IMG/VR virus record: IMGVR_UViG_3300031565_006348
Span: 1 to 21,030 of that record
Strand: one strand, 5' to 3'
DNA: 21,030 nt
Source: a virus
The position numbers and the translations under genes are program-made. The notes under the pieces were generated by a model, which was not told the DNA's origin, did not search any database, and saw only the letters and a list, made by a program, of their open reading frames with translations. Of the stretch, positions 8,640-14,661 are shown in pieces; within the stretch, counting starts at the first letter, position 1, and the number at the start of each line of letters is the position of its first letter.

Positions 8640-9439
8640 CTACCGCCCCGCTTCTGCCGCCCACAGGTCCGCAAATGTGGGTGAATAGTTGGGCATCAGT
8701 CCTCGCTGCCAGGCATGACACAGGAGCCGTCTGCTAGTGTTTTTTTTTCCAGGAAGTCTAGGATAACGGGCCAATCGACCGTCGCGTCGAGGATTAGCGT
8801 CACGGCATGCCAGCTAAATAGGCCGCGCAACGCCACCTCCACCTTGCCGACATAGTAGTTTGTCGCCAACGCCACGAGCGCGGCGTCGTGCGACTCCGCA
8901 AACGTCACGGGCGCGTCCTGGTCTGCCGCCTGGACCTTGGTATCCCACCAGTGGCACGCCACGTCCCACAGGGGCCGGTAGCGGGCCGCTACGTCGCCCT
9001 GTGTCCAGTCGCCGTTGTCATCCACGCCCGAGATCGTAGGGACCGCCATGACGGGTACAAGCGTGTCGCCGTCAGCGACCATGGCGCGCGCAATCGGCAC
9101 GACCCACGTATTGCCGTCGCCGAGTTCGACCGGGTGGCCGCGCAGTGTAACGGGCCGTAGCAGATCGCGGGGGACGGGGGGATCGTCTGTGTAGAACCCG
9201 GCCCACGCCTCGGAGCCGGGCACTTGTCGCCACGTCTGACGATCCCGGTAGTAGCGGATAAGGTGGCTGGGTGTACGCCGCGAATCCGCAACGACAAGGC
9301 CGTTGCTTTTGTCGGGGCCACCCTGGACGCCGCAACATGAAGGCGCGGCATCAAAAGCGTATTCAAGGCCAAGGCTACGTAGATCGTCTAGACTAACCCG
9401 GTCCTTGCGCCCTGGCGCGTAGTACAGAAAGCCACACAT
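8640..9439 (-). CDS. Predicted -1 frameshift product of the tail chaperone (lambda gpGT-like)
   Basis: Reading shifts -1 at GAA-AAA-AAA-ACA (A9 run at 8748-8740) after Lys233; the joined segments are 9439..8741 and 8741..8640. This continues for 33 codons through N-T-S-R-R-L-L-C-H-A-W and MPNYSPTFADLWAAEAGR to a TAG at 8642-8640, giving 266 aa. The new frame spans the zero-frame stop and ends exactly 2 nt before the ATG of the next gene, filling a gap that would otherwise be non-coding. In lambda and many other siphophages, a minority product made this way binds both the tape measure and tail tube protein. Transcriptional slippage on A9 would give a similar mixture. No strong downstream stem-loop was found. 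Not experimentally shown. Confidence 0.6.
8696..9439 (-). CDS. Tail assembly chaperone candidate, zero-frame product (lambda gpG-like)
   Basis: This is a 247-aa protein with a strong RBS, AAGGAGG 4 nt before ATG 9439. It lies between the tail tube and the tape measure, the position of lambda G/GT. The N-terminus (CGFLYYAPGRKD) and a Cys-Cys pair at 35-36 are not recognised. The C-terminal third is helical (ESHDAALVALATNYYVGKVEVALRG in part, then a helix ending FLEKK), as in chaperones whose C-terminus carries a slippery site. Lys232-Lys233 are coded by AAA-AAA within a run of nine A. A -1 shift here gives a longer product, annotated separately. Zero-frame translation adds 14 residues and stops at 8696. 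The sequence family is unknown to me; the function is inferred from position and the slippery run. Confidence 0.7.
   Translation of the reverse strand: MCGFLYYAPGRKDRVSLDDLRSLGLEYAFDAAPSCCGVQGGPDKSNGLVVADSRRTPSHLIRYYRDRQTWRQVPGSEAWAGFYTDDPPVPRDLLRPVTLRGHPVELGDGNTWVVPIARAMVADGDTLVPVMAVPTISGVDDNGDWTQGDVAARYRPLWDVACHWWDTKVQAADQDAPVTFAESHDAALVALATNYYVGKVEVALRGLFSWHAVTLILDATVDWPVILDFLEKKTLADGSCVMPGSED
8740..8749 (-). other. Slippery sequence for -1 frameshift (G followed by A9)
   Basis: On the minus strand this reads G-AA-AAA-AAA-A, in the zero frame GAA AAA AAA ACA. The heptamer A-AAA-AAA fits the X-XXY-YYZ rule for tandem -1 slippage. It is the longest homopolymer I noticed in the window, and it lies 45 nt upstream of the zero-frame stop, at the site expected in a tail chaperone gene. 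Confidence 0.6.
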
Positions 9440-9457
9440 AATCCCTCCTTGAAATCA

Positions 9458-10396
9458 TCATGTAATAGCCGACGTGGTGCTGATAACCAGCGGATCGTTT
9501 GTATCGTCGCCGTAACAGGTGAGCTGCACATCGCATGTCGCCAGCGCGTTGCCGGTCGCGTCAAAGGCGTTCTGTACCGTGGCTACGCCGGCAGCCGTGA
9601 TCAAGATGTGTTCTGCGGTGATATCGGCTACAAACCCAGTACCGCCTATCGCGCGCTTGCGCAGATAGATGGCCGTGTTTGCATGCGTGACAGCCAGGCC
9701 CAAGAGCGGGATCGCCGCATCGGCAAGCCACGCAACGTTGACGCCGCGGAATGTGAGCACCGGTATGATGCTAACGATGTGGGCGTGCCGGTCCCAGATT
9801 TCCGAGTCGGAGCCGTCGGTCTGCGCCACGATTCCAAACGAGATATCGATGCCGCGCAACTGCGAAAGGTCCACACTTTCGAGGGCGACCGGGCCAAGGG
9901 TGAACCGCTCAGCGTCTGTGATGGTCGTTGGCAGCGCCACTGAGTCCGCTTCAGCGATGGGGTCGTTTGTACCGTCCCATGTCGGCATCGTCTCGTAGCT
10001 GATCGTGGCATCGTCCTGGTGCGCCGCCGAAAGCGTGCGAGGCAGTACGATCCCCTCTGTCAGCGTGTAGCTGCGGTGTGCCGCGCCCGCCGTGCGCGTA
10101 GAGCCCTCGTCCATCAACTGCGCGTAGAAGATGAGCCCGGCGGCCAGGTCCGCTATGCTTTTCGAGTACGGCGATACAATGCCAAAGGCATCAAGCGCCG
10201 CCGCCACATTGACCGTTGTAAACCCCCCGGTGGGCGTCTGCTTGTAGAGCGACGCGAATCGCGGCTCGGCTTCGCCGCTTGTGGGCGTGGCGCGCACGTC
10301 CGAGCCCACGCCGAGCCGCTGTGCCGTGATTCCGCCGATGACGGTCGTATTGGACACGACCGCGCAAAGTGTGTGAACGGCAGTTATACCAGCCAT
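9458..10396 (-). CDS. Major tail tube protein (probable)
   Basis: This is a 312-aa protein with AAGGAA 8 nt before ATG 10396. It is rich in Ala, Thr, Ser, Val and Gly with short beta strands and few charged clusters, as tail tube proteins are. Examples are PTGGFTTVNVAAALDAF near residues 55-72, SVDLSQLRGIDISFGIVAQTD (in part) near 170-195, and a C-terminal strand series ending DPLVISTTS. It has no signal peptide or membrane segment. It follows the head-tail joining and tail-terminator candidates and precedes the chaperone and tape measure, exactly where the tube is encoded in lambda-like modules. It is longer than lambda gpV (246 aa). I do not recognise a specific family, so the call rests on composition and order. 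Confidence 0.65.
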   Translation of the reverse strand: MAGITAVHTLCAVVSNTTVIGGITAQRLGVGSDVRATPTSGEAEPRFASLYKQTPTGGFTTVNVAAALDAFGIVSPYSKSIADLAAGLIFYAQLMDEGSTRTAGAAHRSYTLTEGIVLPRTLSAAHQDDATISYETMPTWDGTNDPIAEADSVALPTTITDAERFTLGPVALESVDLSQLRGIDISFGIVAQTDGSDSEIWDRHAHIVSIIPVLTFRGVNVAWLADAAIPLLGLAVTHANTAIYLRKRAIGGTGFVADITAEHILITAAGVATVQNAFDATGNALATCDVQLTCYGDDTNDPLVISTTSAIT

Positions 10397-10408
10397 GAGA
10401 TCGTTTCC

Positions 10409-10915
10409 TTATTCGTTGGGTTGTCCGTCGGACAGGTCCAGAGCCCAGTTCCACACCCAGTAGGCCGCGCTGCCCTGAGAGCCCTCTACGTATGACGGCT
10501 GTGAATCGACAGGGTAGTAGGCGCTAAAGTTTAGGTAAGCGCCCACGCCAGCCAATGCGGCGAGCCCATCCATGATCCCGTACACGTCGTGCATGAAGCT
10601 CTTGGCTTCGTTCTGGAAGTCGGCGGCATAGGCGACGTTGGGTATAGCCTCGAATCGCAAGACGATGCGCCCGCCTACATCGGGGCCGAATTCTGTGCTT
10701 GTAGTCGTGGATACCGAATTGCGCCGCGCGTCCTCGTGCCACATTTCCACAAAGGGTCTAGCGGGCGACTCGACTGTCACAAGATAGATAGACGCCTTAG
10801 CGGCGGCAGCGTCGGCGGCACTGACCCAGGTACGAAACGCCGTAACATTTGCAAGCACGGTCTCGGCGTTTTCAAGGCAGAGCCCGAAGGGATCTGTGAA
10901 TACCACGTCGGCCAT
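10409..10915 (-). CDS. Tail terminator / tail completion candidate
   Basis: This is a 168-aa protein starting at ATG 10915, which overlaps the stop of the previous gene (TAATG), with GAGG 8 nt upstream. A longer frame to 11023 would sit entirely inside the upstream gene and is rejected. The N-terminal half has a helix (NAETVLANVTAFRTWV) followed by an Ala-rich helix, then strands with IYLVTVES and a conserved-looking GGRIVLRFEA strand. The second half (DFQNEAKSFMHDVYGIMDGL) is helical, then aromatic-rich. An alpha/beta protein of this size between the FII-like joiner and the tube is usually the tail terminator (lambda gpU position). No specific family is recognised. Confidence 0.6.
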   Translation of the reverse strand: MADVVFTDPFGLCLENAETVLANVTAFRTWVSAADAAAAKASIYLVTVESPARPFVEMWHEDARRNSVSTTTSTEFGPDVGGRIVLRFEAIPNVAYAADFQNEAKSFMHDVYGIMDGLAALAGVGAYLNFSAYYPVDSQPSYVEGSQGSAAYWVWNWALDLSDGQPNE

Positions 10916-11286
10916 TAGCTTCGCCTCACAAACTTCTTGCCGCCCGCCACCTCTTGCCGCGCATAAAGCACTATCGCCAGCGTGTGCATCGTGGCTGTGG
11001 ACGGCTTGCCCTGCACGTACCACGTCTCGCCGCGTATAGACACCGCGTCGCCCTCCGCCGGGCTTGCAATGCCGAGCGTGGTGTCTGTGTAAATCTTCAA
11101 TACGCCCACGCGCAAGACGCCGCGCTCGTCGTCCTGGTAGGCCATAGCGTCAGCATCCTCAGAGAAGATGCCGGTGATGTTCTTGGCCTCAGCGCCCGCC
11201 GCCGTATAGCTCACGGTTTCGCCGAAACTCGCCATAAGCTCGGGTGCCGCGCTGGTAGCAAACTGGGTATCGAATGTGCTCGCCAT
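10915..11286 (-). CDS. Head-tail joining protein (lambda gpFII-like)
   Basis: This is a 123-aa protein with ATG 11286, 3 nt after the upstream stop; the RBS is weak (AGG), which suggests translational coupling. The sequence has the pattern of the small beta-barrel FII-type attachment proteins: LMASFGETVSYTAAG, then ITGIFSED, then a VGVLKIY strand, a P-A-E-G-D-A-V-S-I-R-G-E-T-W-Y-V strand pair (processed as 'GDxVxIxGxxYxV' in the family), and a C-terminal strand LAIVLYARQ. These proteins cap the portal-adaptor stack and receive the tail. Its place after the capsid genes and before the tail terminator agrees. Confidence 0.7.
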   Translation of the reverse strand: MASTFDTQFATSAAPELMASFGETVSYTAAGAEAKNITGIFSEDADAMAYQDDERGVLRVGVLKIYTDTTLGIASPAEGDAVSIRGETWYVQGKPSTATMHTLAIVLYARQEVAGGKKFVRRS

Positions 11287-11289
11287 AAC

Positions 11290-11781
11290 CTACTCGTGAT
11301 TGGCTATGCCGTTGCTGATTATCAGATACAGGATGCCCTGCGCCCCCGTGCTACCGGCGTTTAGCGCGCCCGTATTGGACAAGTAGAGATTGGACGCGAC
11401 GGGAATAGAATCGGACGGCCAAAACTCGATGGCCTTCATGGTGTCCGTGTTATGCGTAAGCGTCCCGCCCGCCAGATCGTCAGTCAAGGTATTCGAGGTC
11501 TGGCCGTATGCGATCTCCTCTTGAACAGAGATCGTCATGGTATTCGCTATGGGGTTTGTCGCGTGGGGTTCAATATAGGCGCGGTACAGCATCCCTACCA
11601 TCGGCCTGTCTGTTCGCGCTGTAGCGACGCCGCTGTTGTCCGCCGTGAAGTTCCAGCGAAGGACGTACCCGGTATCGTTGACTTCCTCGATCTCGATGAT
11701 ATCTGTTGCGAAGATCGGGGAGATGGAGACAATGAGTAGCGTCGCCACGAACGCTACGGAACCTGCTATGATACGTTTCAT
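11290..11781 (-). CDS. Virion-type beta protein with Sec signal peptide, between capsid and head-tail joining genes
   Basis: This is a 163-aa protein with an excellent RBS (AAGGAGG, 7 nt spacing) at ATG 11781. Residues 1-25 form a signal peptide or anchor: Met-Lys-Arg, a core of about 18 hydrophobic residues, and a P-I-F-A site before Thr. The mature part is beta-rich: an acidic IIEIEEVNDTGYVLRW strand, then MVGMLYRAYIEP, TMTISVQEEI, and a C-terminal GAQGILYLIIS strand. The order 'G-x-L-x-A-x-x-x-P, T-(I/V)-(S/T)-V-x-(E/D), P-V-x-x-L-x-L-S-x-x-G, G-x-L-x-L' resembles a small virion protein seen in many siphophage head-tail clusters, normally without a signal. A hairpin lies just upstream of its RBS. 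Function unknown; a surface or decoration protein is possible. Confidence 0.72.
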   Translation of the reverse strand: MKRIIAGSVAFVATLLIVSISPIFATDIIEIEEVNDTGYVLRWNFTADNSGVATARTDRPMVGMLYRAYIEPHATNPIANTMTISVQEEIAYGQTSNTLTDDLAGGTLTHNTDTMKAIEFWPSDSIPVASNLYLSNTGALNAGSTGAQGILYLIISNGIANHE

Positions 11782-11805
11782 CTGCCTGCCTCCTTATGGG
11801 GCGTA

Positions 11806-11838
11806 GCGCGGGGCGGATTGAATAGCGCCGCCCCGCGC
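11806..11838 (-). promoter_or_regulatory. Perfect 11-bp inverted repeat between capsid gene and next gene
   Basis: Arms GCGCGGGGCGG (11806-11816) and CCGCCCCGCGC (11828-11838) pair perfectly around an 11-nt loop; the stem is almost all G-C. It lies 18 nt after the capsid stop and 10 nt before the RBS of the next gene. No U-run follows on the minus strand, so it is not a standard intrinsic terminator. A 3' mRNA-stabilising hairpin for the abundant capsid message, or a limiter of downstream expression, are the likeliest roles. Confidence 0.7.
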
Positions 11839-11856
11839 CAGCTATCGTTGTGGCCC

Positions 11857-13074
11857 TTACGGGGCCGTCGTGGCGGACAGATTCTGGACAACGTACACGT
11901 AGTCGCGCGCGCCGATTTCAACGTCCCACGCGATACGGGCCTGGAAGGCGATCCGAGCCCTGAGAAAGCTCTCGGTGTCACCGGCCAGCGTCACGTACTC
12001 GAAGTTCAGCTTCCACTTGCGCACGAACTGCTTGGCGAAGTCCCCGAGATACCACACGGTGGTCGAGAGATCGTCCAGGCGAGGCGAGCTGAGCAGGCGC
12101 GGGCGGAATGCCCCGCGCGGCCCCCAAGACGACCACTCATTGAGCGTGCCGGAGATCATCTCGCTATTGAGGATCTGCATGGCCTCGGCAAGTAGGGCGT
12201 CGGGTACGAGCAGGGTGCAGCTCGACATCGGGATATAGACGCGCTCGCCGAGCGAGTCCGTCATGGCCGTGAGTAACAGGCGCGCCGCCTCAAGGTCCGT
12301 GTGGTCTGCAAGCGCGTTGTTGGTCTTGCGGTTGCCGCTCGCCCCGCAGCGCGTCAAAACGGCAGCGCTCGTGACATAGAGCGGCGTGCCGGCCCCATTG
12401 GGCCGCAGCACATAGGGTTCTGCCGGCGTGGTCGCAGAGCCGTCGATATCGCATACACGGCGGAGGGTCTGCTTCTCGACCCAGTTGCTGGAGATCTGCG
12501 CCAGCTTGTTGATCCGGTCCACGATACCGGCTACGTTGTTCTCTTCGATGGTCTCAGCGGTGATACTGAGCCGACGACCGTTGCGCAGCGAGCGAATTTC
12601 GTACTTCTCTTCGCCAGCGCCGATCTCGGGGAAGTCCTTACTTTCATCGACGCGATCAATCTGCACGTCCTCGGAAGTCGTGGCCGCATAGATACTGACC
12701 TTCTTGCTGTCCTCTGCCTCAGTTACGAGCTCCTGCCCGATGGTGGGCACGGTCTCGTATTCGGCATTGAGCCCCGCAATGGTCATGCCGCCGGCAAGCA
12801 GCGGAAACGCGCTCGCCATAACGGCGCGGGTCTGGCCGGCGAATTCAAAATGGGCCTTGACCTGCACGTCGGCCAAGGCATGGAACAGCCTCGGCAGACT
12901 GCGCACGTCCTGCCATTTCAACTCGCCCTTGTCGATGAACTCCTGACACCGATCCATGAACGTTTCGGGATTGGCCTCGGCCATGGCCCGGAGGCTGTCC
13001 ACGTCCATGCCCGATCCGAACCTAATATCAGACCGAATCATGGGGTGCTTCTTCTTGGAAACTTCAGTTGCCAT
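11857..13074 (-). CDS. Major capsid protein (HK97-fold type)
   Basis: This is a 405-aa protein. AAGGAG lies 9 nt before ATG 13074 but only 3 nt before an in-frame ATG at 13080, so I prefer 13074. It has a helical N-terminus (residues about 25-70, MDVDSLRAMAEANPETF), then a region like an N-arm/E-loop with EYETVPTIGQELVTEAED and strands DVQIDRVDESKDFPEIGAGEE. The long central part includes the spine-helix type sequence AGIVDRINKLAQISSNWVEKQ. The C-terminal ~80 residues run through YLGDFAKQFVRKWKLNFEYV to RARIAFQARIAWDVEIGARDYVYV-type strands, the typical last beta-sheet of HK97-fold capsids. It follows protease, scaffold and decoration genes. A size of about 45 kDa is usual. No crosslinking or cleavage site can be assigned by eye. 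Confidence 0.85.
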   Translation of the reverse strand: MATEVSKKKHPMIRSDIRFGSGMDVDSLRAMAEANPETFMDRCQEFIDKGELKWQDVRSLPRLFHALADVQVKAHFEFAGQTRAVMASAFPLLAGGMTIAGLNAEYETVPTIGQELVTEAEDSKKVSIYAATTSEDVQIDRVDESKDFPEIGAGEEKYEIRSLRNGRRLSITAETIEENNVAGIVDRINKLAQISSNWVEKQTLRRVCDIDGSATTPAEPYVLRPNGAGTPLYVTSAAVLTRCGASGNRKTNNALADHTDLEAARLLLTAMTDSLGERVYIPMSSCTLLVPDALLAEAMQILNSEMISGTLNEWSSWGPRGAFRPRLLSSPRLDDLSTTVWYLGDFAKQFVRKWKLNFEYVTLAGDTESFLRARIAFQARIAWDVEIGARDYVYVVQNLSATTAP

Positions 13075-13110
13075 TGTCATTATCTCCTTCCTGGAGGCCC
13101 CATCGGCCTG

Positions 13111-13626
13111 TTAGGTTTGCAGTTTCGCATAGACGCTGACGGCCCGCGTGAACGTCATACGCACATACGATATGGTGCGGATCGTCGTACCCGCGTCGCC
13201 CGTCGCGTCATCGGCCAGATGGCCCTGCTTGTCCGGGTAGTGTTCCTGGCCGACTGCATTGCCGACCTCGTCGGTTCCTGTGGTCGCGAGCGTTTCGGAG
13301 TCGCTATAGAACACCTCAGCCCCATAGGCAATGTCGCATTCCGCCGCCAGGGGAAACTCGAACACGTCGCCGGGGCGCGGTACGATGACCTCGTAGTAGC
13401 CGGCACGGTCGCCGGACTTGATCTCTTCGTTGGCAATAGCGACGTTGCCAGCGCCGGCGAAGTCGCTGTCCATAGGCACCCATTCCGTGTTGGTGTTGCC
13501 CGTGAACTCCAGCATCTCGCCCCGCTTGATCGCCTGGGTTGCGCCAGCCGCAAAGTTGCCGAGCATCACCAACGGCTCGGACGCGCCTTCAAGATTGCGA
13601 ATCCAACGCGCGTGGTTCGTAGCCAT
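13111..13626 (-). CDS. Capsid decoration-like protein
   Basis: This is a 171-aa protein, with GGAG 8 nt before ATG 13626. It is beta-rich, acidic and has no Cys. Motifs include MLGNFAAGATQAIKRGEMLEF, a typical 'x-A-G-x-x-I-x-x-G-x-x-(L/V)' start seen in DUF2190 and lambda gpD-type small head proteins, followed by IKSGDRAGYYEVIVPRPGDVFEFP and YGAEVFY strands. The C-terminus (IRTISYVRMTFTRAVSVYAK) forms final strands. Such proteins bind the outside of the expanded capsid. Encoded between protease/scaffold and major capsid, the same place as lambda D. The pattern is suggestive, not decisive. Confidence 0.65.
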   Translation of the reverse strand: MATNHARWIRNLEGASEPLVMLGNFAAGATQAIKRGEMLEFTGNTNTEWVPMDSDFAGAGNVAIANEEIKSGDRAGYYEVIVPRPGDVFEFPLAAECDIAYGAEVFYSDSETLATTGTDEVGNAVGQEHYPDKQGHLADDATGDAGTTIRTISYVRMTFTRAVSVYAKLQT

Positions 13627-13653
13627 GTCTCATTCTCCTTCTTGCTGCGTCTG

Positions 13654-14016
13654 CTAACCGCAGATCGCGCGTTTGAAGTCGTTGTCCGGCAGGTCTGCCG
13701 AGCGGGTGTCCGGCTTCTGTTCGCCGGTAGCCGTAGGCTTCGGGGGCTCGGGCGTCCCCACTGCCTCGCTGCCCTTTGCCAGTTCCTCGATGAACCGCTT
13801 GCGCGCCGTCGGCACGTCCGCGCCCTGCGCAATCAGCTCATCCGCCACCTTGTCCATACCGCGCGGCGCAATCGCCCGAATCGCCACCGTCAGCGCGGCG
13901 AGCGACCGCCCCGCGTCTTCCTCGGGCGTGCTGTGAACCACGGAGGTCTCGGTCGGAGTCTTGACTTCGACCACGGTGGCGCGGGCCTCGCCCTTCTCTT
14001 TCGTTTCGTCAGCCAT
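13654..14016 (-). CDS. Nested in-frame scaffold protein (lambda Nu3-like arrangement)
   Basis: Inside the protease gene, ATG 14016 (Met216) has GAGGAG 6 nt upstream (14023-14028). The product would be 120 aa, identical to the protease C-terminus: helical and charged, with Thr/Pro/Glu-rich ends and the helix SLAALTVAIRAIAPRGMDKV. In lambda, Nu3 is translated in frame from the 3' part of protease gene C and acts as scaffold. This RBS is as strong as those of real genes here. Separate translation is inferred, not shown. Confidence 0.6.
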   Translation of the reverse strand: MADETKEKGEARATVVEVKTPTETSVVHSTPEEDAGRSLAALTVAIRAIAPRGMDKVADELIAQGADVPTARKRFIEELAKGSEAVGTPEPPKPTATGEQKPDTRSADLPDNDFKRAICG

Positions 14017-14661
14017 GTCTTTCTCCTCATCGCTGTTTGTTGCGACGGTCAACCGCCGCAGAGTGTCGGCCAGGCTGTGAATCACGGGCAGCAGCCCTTC
14101 GCCATCGCTATCGAAAAACCCGCGCCGCAACGCATTCGCGTCGGCGGGCACGGGGACCATGGTGATCTCAAATAATTCCCATTTGTTAATAACCACTCCA
14201 GGCCCAGACACTATGTCGTCGCCCTCGCCATCTGTCTCGCCCGGGCCAAGCACGCGCATTGCTGCGCGATTGGGAACAAAGCCGATTGAAACAGTCCTAA
14301 GAAACCCCGTTCGCACGAGTTCCCATATTTCAGAGGCCCGCCTCGTTGCAGCAAACACAATCTTTACTAATAGCTTCTTGCCCTCAACCCAAATATCACC
14401 CCTGCCGACAATGTTAGAAGCTGTCACATACGGCCTGTTGGCGTGTAAATCAAGAACGACCGGATTGATCTTGTATCGCGTAAAATCGGCCCCGGCCATG
14501 CGCAGATATTCGGTACCGGCCATCGTTTGGACGCCGTTCTCTGTTGCCGCCACAAATGTTGCCGTCCGTGACTCAGGTTCAATGTCACGGACCTCTATAA
14601 TATCGAGAAACCCGCGAGTATAGCCGCTAGTTTCATATTCAGTAATATCTATCTTTTTCAT
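13654..14661 (-). CDS. Prohead protease with C-terminal scaffold region
   Basis: This is a 335-aa protein with ATG 14661 overlapping the portal stop as ATGA; AAGGTGG lies a few nt upstream. Residues about 15-180 match the HK97 U4-type prohead serine protease: INPVVLDLHANRPYV with His73, VRTGFLRTVSIGFVP with Ser125, and WELFEITMVPVPADANA with Glu165, spaced as in the family's catalytic His/Ser and conserved Glu. Residues 185-335 are charged and low in complexity (Glu/Lys/Thr/Pro), as a scaffold would be, with an internal start at residue 216 (see nested CDS). The protease matures the prohead by removing scaffold and capsid delta-type segments. The protease half is AT-richer (about 51% GC by counting) than its flanks (62-68%), which hints at exchange. 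Confidence 0.85.
   Translation of the reverse strand: MKKIDITEYETSGYTRGFLDIIEVRDIEPESRTATFVAATENGVQTMAGTEYLRMAGADFTRYKINPVVLDLHANRPYVTASNIVGRGDIWVEGKKLLVKIVFAATRRASEIWELVRTGFLRTVSIGFVPNRAAMRVLGPGETDGEGDDIVSGPGVVINKWELFEITMVPVPADANALRRGFFDSDGEGLLPVIHSLADTLRRLTVATNSDEEKDMADETKEKGEARATVVEVKTPTETSVVHSTPEEDAGRSLAALTVAIRAIAPRGMDKVADELIAQGADVPTARKRFIEELAKGSEAVGTPEPPKPTATGEQKPDTRSADLPDNDFKRAICG
14023..14028 (-). promoter_or_regulatory. Internal ribosome binding site for the nested scaffold
   Basis: GAGGAG on the minus strand, 6 nt before the in-frame ATG 14016 in the middle of the protease gene. Codons for Asp-Glu-Glu-Lys also use it, but the spacing and length match the best RBSs in the window. Confidence 0.6.

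Noticed and set aside
8640-8696. Independent 18-aa mini-ORF (ATG 8696, TAG 8640) as a coupling peptide
   Set aside because: It is the final part of the open -1 frame that begins at the A9 run, so the frameshift explains it more simply. Use of the ATG as well is not excluded.
8740-8748. A9 run as a sequencing error breaking one longer gene
   Set aside because: The zero frame ends in a normal overlap with the following frame, and the context matches a known recoding site. Raw reads would be needed to exclude a homopolymer error fully.
10916-11023. Longer N-terminus for the tail terminator candidate
   Set aside because: It lies fully within the head-tail joining gene; the TAATG junction at 10915 gives a natural start.
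11778-11981. A 67-aa minus-strand frame overlapping the capsid 3' end
   Set aside because: No RBS, low-complexity Arg/Pro product, and it runs through the GC hairpin.
12301-14175. A 624-codon open frame on the plus strand
   Set aside because: It lies antisense to capsid, decoration and protease genes that have strong family support. Its product is Arg/His/Gly-rich, as expected from the reverse complement of GC-rich coding sequence.
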